A stretch of 64,000 nucleotides of DNA from Levilactobacillus enshiensis (GTDB lineage Bacteria; Bacillota; Bacilli; Lactobacillales; Lactobacillaceae): contig NZ_SULH01000001.1 in the NCBI RefSeq assembly GCF_007115095.1, positions 186,001 to 250,000 of the forward strand, written 5' to 3'. The notes under the pieces were generated by a model. It made no database searches. It was not told where the DNA came from and worked only from the letters and a program-made list of their open reading frames with translations. The translations under genes were made by a program, and so were the position numbers. Shown here piece after piece: positions 16,521 to 24,840 of the stretch (positions within the stretch are counted from its first letter, which is position 1; every line of letters starts with the position of its first letter).

Positions 16521-16559
16521 CCAATACCGATTGGAAAGCAATCCATAGCCTGAGACTAT
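16521..16559. promoter_or_regulatory. Candidate LysR-type operator between divergent genes
   Basis: Two inverted repeats lie together: CCAAT-N4-ATTGG at 16521-16534 and ATAG-N7-CTAT at 16545-16559. The second is a classical T-N11-A type LysR box. They stand 31-70 bases ahead of the LysR start, where autoregulation and divergent activation are expected. Confidence 0.55.
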
Positions 16560-16590
16560 TAGTTGTGACATGAAGAACAGAGGGATGCGA

Positions 16591-17475
16591 ATGAATTTAA
16601 ATCAACTACGCTACTTTGAATGCATTGGTCGCTTGGAAAACTATACGCAGGCCGCGCGGGAGTTACATGTGAGTCAGCCCAGCTTGACTAACGCCATTCA
16701 TCGGTTAGAAGCAGAACTCCAGTTGACATTATTTGCCAAGCAAGGCCGCAACATTGTGCTGACCGACACAGGCCATGACCTGCTAAAGGTGGTTCAACAA
16801 AGCTTGCAGACTTTAGACGATGGGGTGGCCGCGGTGATTGCGGCGAATGCGCACCAGCCAATTACGATTCGGGTCGGGTGTATTCCGACCGTTATTGGGA
16901 CGTATCTACCGAAGGTTCTGCACGAATTCGAGCAGGAACACACGCAACAAGTGCGCTTTGAACTCCACAGCGTGACGACCGAGCAGATTCAACAGGGGTT
17001 AGCAGCCAAGACCTTGGATTTGGGAATTGCGGCCGTTGATGGGCGGGAACCGGGTTATTTATACCATCCGTTGCTCAAACAACCGTTCATCGTCATCGCG
17101 GCCCCCAACCATCCGTTAGCGCAGCGACGGCAGTTACAGTTGACGGATCTCGTGGACGAGCACGTCTTGACTTATACACCAGAGCTATTGATCGGGCAAA
17201 AGGTGCAGCGAACGTTGAAGCGCCAGGGCGTAGCCGACCGCCTTCATTTAACGGCGGCTTATCCGGATGAAATCTCAATTGCGGGGATGGTCCAAGCGTC
17301 CACTGCGGTTGGGTTAGTCGCGGATACGCTGTATTTGGAAGCCTTCAATGTGGTCAAGATTCCGGTGGCGGTGCCGGAGGACTTACGGGTCATTTACGCG
17401 ATGTATCAGGCAGACAATCCGCAGCATGAGTATCTTCGGCAGTTATTTCACCTCTTTAGTCAGCAAGACAAGTAA
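16591..17475 (+). CDS. LysR-family transcriptional regulator
   Basis: A 294-residue regulator: N-terminal winged helix (MNLNQLRYFECIGRLENYTQ, then AARELHVSQPSLTNAIHRLE) and a type 2 periplasmic-binding-like effector domain from about residue 90 (ITIRVGCIPTVIGTYLPKVL, then ERVLTY-like segments). ATG 16591 is chosen because AGAGGG lies 6 bases upstream; ATGs at 16570 and 16585 lack good spacing. It is divergent from the MFS-aroE-SDR operon and probably regulates it with a pathway intermediate as inducer. Confidence 0.88.
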   Translation: MNLNQLRYFECIGRLENYTQAARELHVSQPSLTNAIHRLEAELQLTLFAKQGRNIVLTDTGHDLLKVVQQSLQTLDDGVAAVIAANAHQPITIRVGCIPTVIGTYLPKVLHEFEQEHTQQVRFELHSVTTEQIQQGLAAKTLDLGIAAVDGREPGYLYHPLLKQPFIVIAAPNHPLAQRRQLQLTDLVDEHVLTYTPELLIGQKVQRTLKRQGVADRLHLTAAYPDEISIAGMVQASTAVGLVADTLYLEAFNVVKIPVAVPEDLRVIYAMYQADNPQHEYLRQLFHLFSQQDK

Positions 17476-17682
17476 GAAGTTGCTTCCCTCAGCGTCTTAA
17501 GTACGCTAAAATAGCGGATAAGTCTAAGATGGTCTAAAAATTTAGGGCGGAACTGAAACGTTGTGATGACAACGAAAATTGAGACGACCGTACATACCCT
17601 AGGGGTTCTAACCCAGTTACCAACTTATGGAGATCATCTTAGCGTCAGAACCGTAGCAAACAAATTTGAAAGGGGTTTTCCC

Positions 17683-19401
17683 ATGCAAACACCAGCACCG
17701 ATTGATTTGGCTTCTTTTTACGCCAATCCAGACCGTAGCGTTGCCGTTTTAAACTATAACGAACACTTCATGACCAGTATTTTTGACTTGGTGAATAGCG
17801 ATGAGTTGGCTAAGTTCGTGCAACTGTTCTTGACGGAACAGCGCGCCAAGATGCCGGCTGATGCCAATCCCGCAACGACTTTTAATCTGGTGTCGGCGCC
17901 AGAGTACCTCACGACGATTAAGGCTGTGTTGACGGATCGGACGGACGCCTACGAGCAGTTTCAGCCAGCGGAGATTTTAGCCAGCATTGAAGATCTCTAC
18001 TCTTATTACCGGACCTACCTGCGGGTCGCCACGATGACCATCAAACATAATGACGTGATGGCTAGCGAATTTATGACGATTGATCAACAATTTAACGACT
18101 TAGTCATTCGCTTGTATCGGACGATTGAAGAAAAATTACAAGGTCACGCCAACCACGTTTACCGGCAAGTCAATGCTGGTTCGACGGCCTGCGTTTTGCT
18201 GCAAAAGGTCGATTGGCCGGTGCCAGCGGGGTACGAGGCGCTGAAAAATATTCGCTTCATGAGCCGGCTGATGTTACGACCACCGATGATGCTCCACACC
18301 AAGAGCAACAAGCGGAAGGGCCATTTCACGGCTACGGCGGTCAACCCAATTGAAAACTTTACGGGGACCAATGACGACTGGTACTGCTACCCCGCTTTGA
18401 TTGGGGAAAGTTTGGCCTACATCTACTTCCACCGCGACTATCTGGCGTCTGGCCTGGCACTAGCGAACTTATTCCAATTGGCCGACCGCGACCAAATTGT
18501 GGGGAAGAAGCCTGACCTGGTACTGTTGTTTGGAACGCCTGGGGCAGCGGGGGATGACCAACCCGAAAACGGCCACTATTTCTACGATGCGCAGAACCAA
18601 CTGTACGTTGGCCAAGTCCCTTACAACGACCAGACCACTTACTTTGGCTACATGAAAAAGATGTGTCTGACGTTGCATAATCTGCATATGATCGCCGAAA
18701 AGCGCCTACCGATCCACGGCTCGATGGTCAAGATTACCTTTACCAATGGGCAGACCAAGACCGTCGTGTTCTTCGGCGATTCCGGTGCCGGTAAGTCCGA
18801 GTCGATTGAAGCCTTACAGACGGTGGCCGACGAACAGATTGCCAACATCGAAACCATCTTCGATGACATGGGCAGCTTTACGCTGGCTGATGGCAAATTG
18901 TACGCGCAGGGAACCGAGACGGGAGCCTTTGTTCGGCTGGACGACCTGAGCAGCGAAGTGGCCTTTAATAACATGGACCGCGGTATCTATATGAATCCGG
19001 AACAGAAAAATGCGCGGGTCATTATCCCGGCCAACACCTGGCCCCGGGTCGTCGCGCATCACGAAATTGACATGTGGGTCTACGCGAACAACTACGATGA
19101 TGCGGTCGGTGTGCACCGGTTTGCGGATCAACAGTCGGCAGAAGCCACCTTCGTTGCAGGAAAACGGAAAGCCTTGGGCACCACGGATGAAGTGGGGATG
19201 AGCACCACATTCTTTGCTAACCCATTTGGTCCCGTTCAGGAACAGGCTGCAACGCAACCGATCATCGATGCCGTCTTCGACCAATTGTTTAAGGATGACA
19301 TTTATGTCGGCGAAATCTACACCCACCTGGGTAACGACAAGTCCCAAGAGAAGCTGAATGAGTCAGCTCGAGAATTGTTGGCAGAGCTACTGGCGTTGTA
19401 G
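17683..19401 (+). CDS. PEP carboxykinase/HprK-like P-loop protein
   Basis: A 572-residue cytoplasmic protein. The C-terminal half has VVFFGDSGAGKSESIEAL, a P-loop of the PEPCK/HPr-kinase fold, preceded by LPIHGSMVKITF and followed by the acidic segment IETIFDDMGSF and GTTDEVGMSTTFFANPFGP. The N-terminal 300 residues are helix-rich and I do not recognise them. Lactobacillar proteins of this kind are often labelled phosphoenolpyruvate carboxykinase, but the P-loop resembles HprK (GDSGxGKSE) more than classical PEPCK (GLSGTGKT), so the activity is uncertain. ATG 17683 has AAAGGGG 7 bases upstream; an earlier in-frame GTG 17563 lacks one. Confidence 0.65.
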   Translation: MQTPAPIDLASFYANPDRSVAVLNYNEHFMTSIFDLVNSDELAKFVQLFLTEQRAKMPADANPATTFNLVSAPEYLTTIKAVLTDRTDAYEQFQPAEILASIEDLYSYYRTYLRVATMTIKHNDVMASEFMTIDQQFNDLVIRLYRTIEEKLQGHANHVYRQVNAGSTACVLLQKVDWPVPAGYEALKNIRFMSRLMLRPPMMLHTKSNKRKGHFTATAVNPIENFTGTNDDWYCYPALIGESLAYIYFHRDYLASGLALANLFQLADRDQIVGKKPDLVLLFGTPGAAGDDQPENGHYFYDAQNQLYVGQVPYNDQTTYFGYMKKMCLTLHNLHMIAEKRLPIHGSMVKITFTNGQTKTVVFFGDSGAGKSESIEALQTVADEQIANIETIFDDMGSFTLADGKLYAQGTETGAFVRLDDLSSEVAFNNMDRGIYMNPEQKNARVIIPANTWPRVVAHHEIDMWVYANNYDDAVGVHRFADQQSAEATFVAGKRKALGTTDEVGMSTTFFANPFGPVQEQAATQPIIDAVFDQLFKDDIYVGEIYTHLGNDKSQEKLNESARELLAELLAL

Positions 19402-19426
19402 ACCCGTTTGAGGTGGACTGGCATCA

Positions 19427-19476
19427 TTTCTGACCCACACTGGGATGAGACTTGAACTTCGGCTTTCGACCTTTAG
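19427..19476 (+). repeat. Fragment of dispersed repeat family C
   Basis: The segment with CACTGGGATGAGACTTGAA and the later CCTTTAG parallels the end of the family C copy around 63295-63342. Diverged and short. Confidence 0.45.
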
Positions 19477-19525
19477 CAGCGAGTTGGTTGTCAGGCCAAG
19501 CGTAATGATAGCAAATGTGCAAACG

Positions 19526-19573
19526 AAAAACGTAGACACCATCTGATTTTCGAGATAGTGTCTACGTTTTTTT
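19526..19573 (+). terminator. Terminator after the PEPCK/HprK-like gene
   Basis: A 14-bp stem AAAAACGTAGACAC / GTGTCTACGTTTTT is followed by additional T. Confidence 0.8.
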
Positions 19574-19655
19574 ATGCAATCACCTGAAGATTAAAAGTTC
19601 CAAAGTACCGGCTAGGCTTATTCTAATAATATAACTAGGCAACATAGTGGTTGAT

Positions 19656-19829
19656 TCGCCTTACCGGCCGGCAGATATGGGCTGGAACGGTGCGAACGCA
19701 ACTTGAAGCCTCGAAAGAACCGAGTCTACAAGCTTGGTTTTCTACTAAAGCCAGTAAGCAGATCACTTACTGACTAAGTAGAACGACGCGCCTGAGCCCA
19801 TATCTGCCGACCTCTCGGCTTACATTGTG
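19656..19829 (+). repeat. Dispersed structured repeat family A, copy 1
   Basis: A core of about 174 bp shared with 30384-30556 (inverted), 47525-47697, 62790-62962 and the fragment at 37081-37123. The outer arms CGGCAGATATGGGCT and AGCCCATATCTGCCG are fully complementary; an inner imperfect stem pairs TTCTACTA..CCAGTAAG with CTTACTGACTAAGTAGAA, and a small CCTCG..CGAG stem lies between. No open frame. Confidence 0.92.
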
Positions 19830-20051
19830 TTTTCAGACGAAATTGAGATTAACTATAACCGGCGTTATCAATGGCGACCTAAAATATTGGGTAACCGTGT
19901 TTGACAGCCATTTTTATGCTAAAACACAATCCGCGCCGGAGAATGCCAGGGATGGAGCCAGCCGTGAATAGGGATTGTGGGAAAAGTAGGGACGTTTAGC
20001 CAGCATATCTCTAATGCAATGGCTTTCTGCACCATAATTGTTAACTATTCA

Positions 20052-20231
20052 AGTAGCCGGGAGTGAGCCAAATTTGGACTCAGCCGTGGGATTTTTCAAG
20101 TGTATTGCTTGAAAAATGGCGACTTTGAGACGGTGAATTTTCCGGCTCAAAGCGAGGTCAAAGACCGCTCCACAGGCTTTGGCCGTCCTACCCACCGCGT
20201 TCCGGTCCAAATTTGGCGAACGGTAAGGCGG
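20052..20231 (+). repeat. Dispersed structured repeat family B, copy 1
   Basis: About 180 bp, with a second full copy inverted at 44363-44541 and a fragment at 47420-47478. The ends carry the inverted repeat GCCAAATTTGGAC / GTCCAAATTTGGC. Inside are stems ATTTTTCAAG / CTTGAAAAAT, CTTTGAG / CTCAAAG and GGTCAAAGACC. The intergenic stretch 19402-20235 holds only the terminator, repeats A and B, a family C fragment and about 220 bp (19830-20051) with no gene. Confidence 0.9.
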
Positions 20232-20235
20232 CAGG

Positions 20236-21201
20236 CTAATTGAATTGTGCAAGCAAGGCGGACATGAAGGCTTGGGCATCCCCCACGTAGCCGTAATCTG
20301 CGACATCAAAGATGGGGGCCTGCGCATCAGCGTTGACGGCCACGATGGTCTGTGAGTCCTGCATGCCGACTAAGTACTGAACGGCACCGCTGATTCCGAA
20401 GTTTAGGATCAGTTCGGGGTGAATCGTGTTACCACTCTGGCCGATTTGGTCGTCGTGCGTAAAGCGGTCCTGGTCGGTCAGTGGCCGAGAGACCCCGATG
20501 CGTCCACCGAGCTTTTCGGCTAATTTAGTGGCAGTGTCAATCGTAGCTGCACTAGCAGCACCGCGGCCTAGCGCCACTACGCGGTTAGCATCGCCGACCG
20601 TAGTGGCCGTGTTAACGACTGGCCGGGCAGTTGTCAGGTTGAGCCGGTCGACTGGATGGACCGTGACCGTGGCCGTGGTAATCTTGGCATCACCTGGTGC
20701 TGGGGTGGCGACGAAGGTGTTGGGCCGCACGCTTGCCATTTGTGGCCGGTGGTCTGGGCAGATAATCTCACACATGATGTTGTCCCCGTAGGAAGGTTTA
20801 GTGGCGACCAGGGTGTCGTCATCGAAGCGCAGGTCAAGGCAATCAGCAGTCAGACCGGTTTGTAGCTTGGCCTGTAGCCGCGGGGCGATGGAACGGCCAG
20901 TGATGGTCGCCCCAAATAGAATCGAGTTGGGTTGGTAGTCATCGACGAGTTGCTTCAGGGCGTCAGCGTGTTCAGCGTCAGTGGCGGTGGGAAAACGGTC
21001 GTCGCGAACGATTCGAATTTCATCGGGACCGTAAGCTGTGAGTTCATTTTCCAAATGGTCGGCGGTGGCTTCCAACAGGATCGTGATGACTTTGAAATGA
21101 TCGCCGGCTAAATGTTTAGCTTTAGTGATTAATTGTTGGGTCGTGGGTTCGACGTGGTCTAAGCGGCGTTCCGCAATGACCCAAAGTTCTGGTTTTGACA
21201 T
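20236..21201 (-). CDS. etfA: Electron transfer flavoprotein, alpha subunit
   Basis: A 321-residue subunit that binds FAD and passes electrons from acyl-CoA dehydrogenases. N-terminal domain ELWVIAERRLDHVEPTTQQL; the C-terminal FAD domain has VALGRGAASAATIDTATKLA, GGRIGVSRPLTDQDRF, IGQSGNTIHPELILNFGISG then AVQYLVGMQ and IVAVNADAQAPIFDVADYG, which closely follow the EtfA consensus. It ends the leftward acd-etfB-etfA operon, 13 bases after etfB. Repeat family B abuts its stop. Confidence 0.93.
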   Translation of the reverse strand: MSKPELWVIAERRLDHVEPTTQQLITKAKHLAGDHFKVITILLEATADHLENELTAYGPDEIRIVRDDRFPTATDAEHADALKQLVDDYQPNSILFGATITGRSIAPRLQAKLQTGLTADCLDLRFDDDTLVATKPSYGDNIMCEIICPDHRPQMASVRPNTFVATPAPGDAKITTATVTVHPVDRLNLTTARPVVNTATTVGDANRVVALGRGAASAATIDTATKLAEKLGGRIGVSRPLTDQDRFTHDDQIGQSGNTIHPELILNFGISGAVQYLVGMQDSQTIVAVNADAQAPIFDVADYGYVGDAQAFMSALLAQFN

Positions 21202-21214
21202 GGCAGATTCCTCC

Positions 21215-22006
21215 TTAGATGAGTTGACGGTTCTTAAGGGCCGTAATGAGTTGGTTGGCAGCTTCCGTTGGCGTCCCGGTCAGCGGCGTCAGTTCCCGTT
21301 TTACGGGTTCTGGTGCGTAGACCTTGGTCACGATGGTTGGCGAGCCGGCCTGACCTAAACGCGAATCGTCTAAGTCGAGGTCGTCGTGGTGCCAAACGGT
21401 CAATGGTTTTGCGAAACTCAATTGAATATTGCGTGGCGTTGGGTAACGTGGCGTGTTTAATTCACTCCGGACGCTGACCACGGCGGGGAGGGTGGCAACC
21501 AGTGTTTGCTTGGTATCCTCTAAGAGCCGTTCAGCTGTGACCTCGTTGGTGCCGCTTAACCGTAAGCTGGCGGCGTAGGTGATCTGTGGTTGGTGTAAGA
21601 ATTCAGCAACGATGGGGCCGACCTGGCCCGTATCGGCGTCGACGGCTTGCCGGCCAAATAAGACGAGGTCGACGTTGCCAATTTGCTTGATGGCTTGTGC
21701 AATCACGTAGCCAGTCGCTAAGGTGTCGGCACCAGCAAAGGCGCGGTCAGATAGGAGCACGCCAGCATCGGCACCCATGGCCATGCCTTCACGCAAGGAT
21801 TCGGCGTAGTCGTCGGGGCCCATACTGAGGAGCACGACTTCGGCATCCTTGTCGGCGTCCTTCAGTTGGAGTGCCTGCTCAACGGCATTCTTATCAAAGG
21901 GATTCATGACGCCAGCTAACCCGCGTCGGTCCAAGTTATGGGTGACCGGGTCAATGGTGACGTCGTTGGTTTCGGGAACTTGTTTGATACAAACCACAAT
22001 TTTCAT
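21215..22006 (-). CDS. etfB: Electron transfer flavoprotein, beta subunit
   Basis: A 263-residue partner of EtfA: MKIVVCIKQVPETNDVTIDP, MNPFDKNAVEQALQLKD, VVLLSMGPDDYAESLREGMA, LADRAFAG-like SDRAFAGADTLATGYV, and VDLVLFGRQAVDADTGQVGP, the AMP/FAD-site signature of EtfB. ATG 22006 has AGGAGG 6 bases upstream. It lies 10 bases after the acyl-CoA dehydrogenase and 13 before etfA, so the three are one transcript. Confidence 0.94.
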   Translation of the reverse strand: MKIVVCIKQVPETNDVTIDPVTHNLDRRGLAGVMNPFDKNAVEQALQLKDADKDAEVVLLSMGPDDYAESLREGMAMGADAGVLLSDRAFAGADTLATGYVIAQAIKQIGNVDLVLFGRQAVDADTGQVGPIVAEFLHQPQITYAASLRLSGTNEVTAERLLEDTKQTLVATLPAVVSVRSELNTPRYPTPRNIQLSFAKPLTVWHHDDLDLDDSRLGQAGSPTIVTKVYAPEPVKRELTPLTGTPTEAANQLITALKNRQLI

Positions 22007-22016
22007 GGGGAACCTC

Positions 22017-23138
22017 CTATTTATTGAATTCGGCATTAGCAATGGCGGACCGCATTTTTTCGACGGTCCCTTCAGCGATTTCCATGGCGCGTGCGTCGCG
22101 AATCAAGTGTTCAACGGGATACTCACGGCTGTAACCGTAGCCGGCTAAGATTTGTAAGGTGTCATCGCCGGCACTTACAGCAGCGCGTGAACCGTGGGCC
22201 TTGGCCATAGCAGCTTCCTCGCTATAAGGACGACCGGCAGCCTTGAGCTGGGCGGCTCGTTGGTACAAGAGCTTAGTCGTTTCTTTGCGCATGGCAATAT
22301 CAGCGACTTTGCGGTGAGTGACTTGCAGCTTAGTCAGGGGTTTGTCACCGGCTTTGCGCTCTTTGGCGTAATCCGTGGCAATCTTCAATTCATGTTCCAT
22401 GATGCCAGTTAGCACAGCGCCCATTAGGATGCGGGCGTCGTCGTGAGCACTGTCACCGATCATTCCGCCATCGCCGAGTTTTCCCAGTAAGTGGTCATCG
22501 TCAACGATAATGTGATCCATAACGATTTCACCAACGGGGGTGCCGCGTAGACCGATGAAGTCTTCACGCTTGCCAAATGAAAAGCCGGGCATGTCCTGGT
22601 CCACAACGAAGACGGAGAGCTCTTGCGGCGCAGTCTTGACTAGCACACAGTAGACTTGTGCGAGGCCACCGTTCGTAATCATGATCTTATCGCCGGTGAT
22701 GACCCAGTGATCACCCTCGCGTGTCGCGGTCGAGCTGATGCCCATGGGGTTCGACCCACCGCTGGCTTCGGTCATGGAAAAGGCGAAGATCCGGTCGTTA
22801 GCGGATGGCAATAATTGTTGCTGAAGGGCGGGGGTCCCGAATTTTAAAATTTGATCGATGGTCTTGAAATGGCCTTCAAGGGTGACGGCCGTGCTGGCGT
22901 TCCCCCGAGCGATGTGATTCAAGGCCGTGGCCGTGACTTCGGGACCGAAGCCGGCACCGCCGAATTCTTGGGGTAACATGAGGCCTAAGAAGCCAGTCGT
23001 GGTCAACTGTTGCACAAAACCGGCGGGAAAGTCCCCGGCGGCGTCCATTGGCATGTCCTGAGGGGCAATCTCCCGGGCAGTATAATCATCAACCATTTGT
23101 AACAAAAGCTTCTCTGCGGCAGCTGTTGTGGATGGCAT
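22017..23138 (-). CDS. Acyl-CoA dehydrogenase-family flavoprotein
   Basis: A 373-residue protein with the ACAD fold: GFLGLMLPQEFGGAGFGPEV, FSMTEASGGSNPMGISSTAT, WVITGDKIMITNGGLAQVYC, and the C-terminal ILAGYGYSREYPVEHLIRDA then RAMEIAEGTVEKMRSAIA with the expected catalytic-region Glu. It would oxidise an acyl-CoA or run as an enoyl-CoA reductase, exchanging electrons with EtfAB. ATG 23138 has AAGGAGG 8 bases upstream. No thiolase, acyl-CoA ligase or ETF:quinone oxidoreductase is in the window, so substrate and electron sink are open. Confidence 0.9.
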   Translation of the reverse strand: MPSTTAAAEKLLLQMVDDYTAREIAPQDMPMDAAGDFPAGFVQQLTTTGFLGLMLPQEFGGAGFGPEVTATALNHIARGNASTAVTLEGHFKTIDQILKFGTPALQQQLLPSANDRIFAFSMTEASGGSNPMGISSTATREGDHWVITGDKIMITNGGLAQVYCVLVKTAPQELSVFVVDQDMPGFSFGKREDFIGLRGTPVGEIVMDHIIVDDDHLLGKLGDGGMIGDSAHDDARILMGAVLTGIMEHELKIATDYAKERKAGDKPLTKLQVTHRKVADIAMRKETTKLLYQRAAQLKAAGRPYSEEAAMAKAHGSRAAVSAGDDTLQILAGYGYSREYPVEHLIRDARAMEIAEGTVEKMRSAIANAEFNK

Positions 23139-23727
23139 AGTGAAGTTCCTCCTTATCAAGTCTAAGATTGTGAGTAGCCGCTTAGCGCTGGTAGACACTT
23201 TACTTGGTGCTTACTAAAGCGGTAGAGCAGCAACGGATTTTGTTATCATGTTTGAGTGCCAGTCTTTACCTTAAGGTGACAAGCTGACCCTCATTTCATT
23301 GTTCATAACTGAACGATGTGGCGTAAGTATAGCTAATAATCGCTTGATAAGTCCAGAGATTATGCGTCTTTTTAGAATATTCGTTATTCCTAATAAGAAT
23401 AAACATGATTCCAAATGTATGTAGCAGTCGTTTTTTTTGAAGGAATCAAAATTAATGACTTCAGGGCTTTTCATGTTGATATAACAGGGATTTCAGGCGA
23501 TGGCCAGCGATAGCTATGTGTCGTTAAAATTAGCGTTAATGGTCAGTCAAATTTACGGATGAATAACGGGCAACTTATTCGCGATTTTTGACTGTCACCG
23601 GTGACTTAACCCAGAATAGTTTGTGCAGCGTTAGGTAATTGTGGACGCGACTTACTGGATTCGACACTGGTGTGGGGGGCTACAGAGACGGGGACGTCCG
23701 GTTAAATTTGGACAATCAGGAAAATTT
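23139..23727. other. Gene-free region between the acd operon and galM
   Basis: About 590 bp with no convincing coding frame, repeat copy or strong terminator. A 67-codon frame on the minus strand (23271-23474) lacks a ribosome binding site and protein-like composition. It presumably contains the leftward acd promoter. Confidence 0.5.
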
Positions 23728-23767
23728 TAGTAAAAAATTGGTACTTACCAGCGGAGTATTATACAAT
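23728..23767 (+). promoter_or_regulatory. Candidate galM promoter with partial GalR-type operator
   Basis: TTGGTA (23738-23743), 18-base spacer and TACAAT (23762-23767). TAGTAAAAAATTGGTA at 23728-23743 matches one half of the galK operator perfectly and overlaps the -35. Confidence 0.5.
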
Positions 23768-23803
23768 GAAACCGGATTCTTTTAATTGGAGGTGCTATTT
23801 TTT

Positions 23804-24826
23804 ATGGAAATTACCACAAGTGCTGCTGGCATGTTGCACCAGCAAGAAGTTACCAAGTACTTATTGACCAACCGACAGGGAACGCGGGTCGCAATTCTGA
23901 CCTGGGGGGCAACGCTACAAGAATTTAGCGTTGATGAAGATGGTCAACGTCACCAACTGATTGTGAACTTACCCAATTTAGCTGACTATGACCACAACCC
24001 TTATTACTTATGCCAAACGTTAGGTCGGGTCGCTGGCCGAATTGCCGGCGCCCAATTTGACCTCGATGGCCAGACGATTCACTTGGACGCCAACGAGAAA
24101 CCCAACGCCAGCCACGGTGGCCCCCACGGCTTTACCTTCGTTAACTGGGACGCGACGACGACACAAACTGCGGATACCGCTAGTGTTGTGCTGACCCATA
24201 CGGCCACCCCCGCTGACGACAAGTATCCGGGCAACCTCAAGACGACGGTCACCTATACACTGACTGAGGAGAATCGTTTGGACATTACGTTTGATGCCCA
24301 AAGTGATGCTGCTACGTTGTTTAACCCGACGGTCCACACCTACTTCAACGTCACTGATGACCAGCACAGTCTGAATGAGCAATGGTTGAAGTTGAGCGGT
24401 ACCAAGCGGCTCGTCTTAGACCAGGCGAAGATTCCAACTGGCGAGATGGCCACGACTGCCAATACTGGTTACGACTTCAGTCAACCGCGGACCATCAAAG
24501 ACGGCTTAGACCAATTACATCAAACAGGTCAGGTCGAATATGACGATGCTTTTGTTGTGGAACCGAGCAAGGACACACCAATCGCCACGGTGGGGGACAC
24601 CACGGGTCACCGGGAGGTCCAAGTGTACTCTGATCGTAATGGACTGGTCGTCTTCACGGCTAATCCAACGGACGAGAAACGTGCCGATCAACGCGATTAC
24701 AATGCATTAGCCATGGAAGCCCAAACCTTACCGGACGCGATTCATCACGCGGACTTTGGCGACGTGATCTTACCGGCGAACCAGCCCGTTACCCATTTAA
24801 TTAGTTATCAATACATCAGAAAGTAA
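23804..24826 (+). CDS. galM: Aldose 1-epimerase (galactose mutarotase)
   Basis: A 340-residue enzyme that interconverts alpha and beta galactose, feeding galactokinase. Catalytic His regions are NASHGGPHGFTF near residue 100 and FNPTVHTYFNVTD near residue 175; the general-base Glu is expected in LAMEAQTLPDAIHH near the C-terminus. ATG 23804 has GGAGG upstream with 10-base spacing. pgm starts 14 bases after its stop, so the two are co-transcribed at the left end of the galactose locus. Confidence 0.93.
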   Translation: MEITTSAAGMLHQQEVTKYLLTNRQGTRVAILTWGATLQEFSVDEDGQRHQLIVNLPNLADYDHNPYYLCQTLGRVAGRIAGAQFDLDGQTIHLDANEKPNASHGGPHGFTFVNWDATTTQTADTASVVLTHTATPADDKYPGNLKTTVTYTLTEENRLDITFDAQSDAATLFNPTVHTYFNVTDDQHSLNEQWLKLSGTKRLVLDQAKIPTGEMATTANTGYDFSQPRTIKDGLDQLHQTGQVEYDDAFVVEPSKDTPIATVGDTTGHREVQVYSDRNGLVVFTANPTDEKRADQRDYNALAMEAQTLPDAIHHADFGDVILPANQPVTHLISYQYIRK

Positions 24827-24840
24827 GAGGAGAGATTACA

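Noticed and set aside
18814-19347. 177-codon minus-strand frame inside the PEPCK/HprK-like gene
   Set aside because: Antisense shadow of conserved coding sequence, without a ribosome binding site.
23271-23474. 67-codon minus-strand frame in the acd-galM spacer
   Set aside because: No ribosome binding site, no family similarity, and composition unlike protein-coding DNA here.
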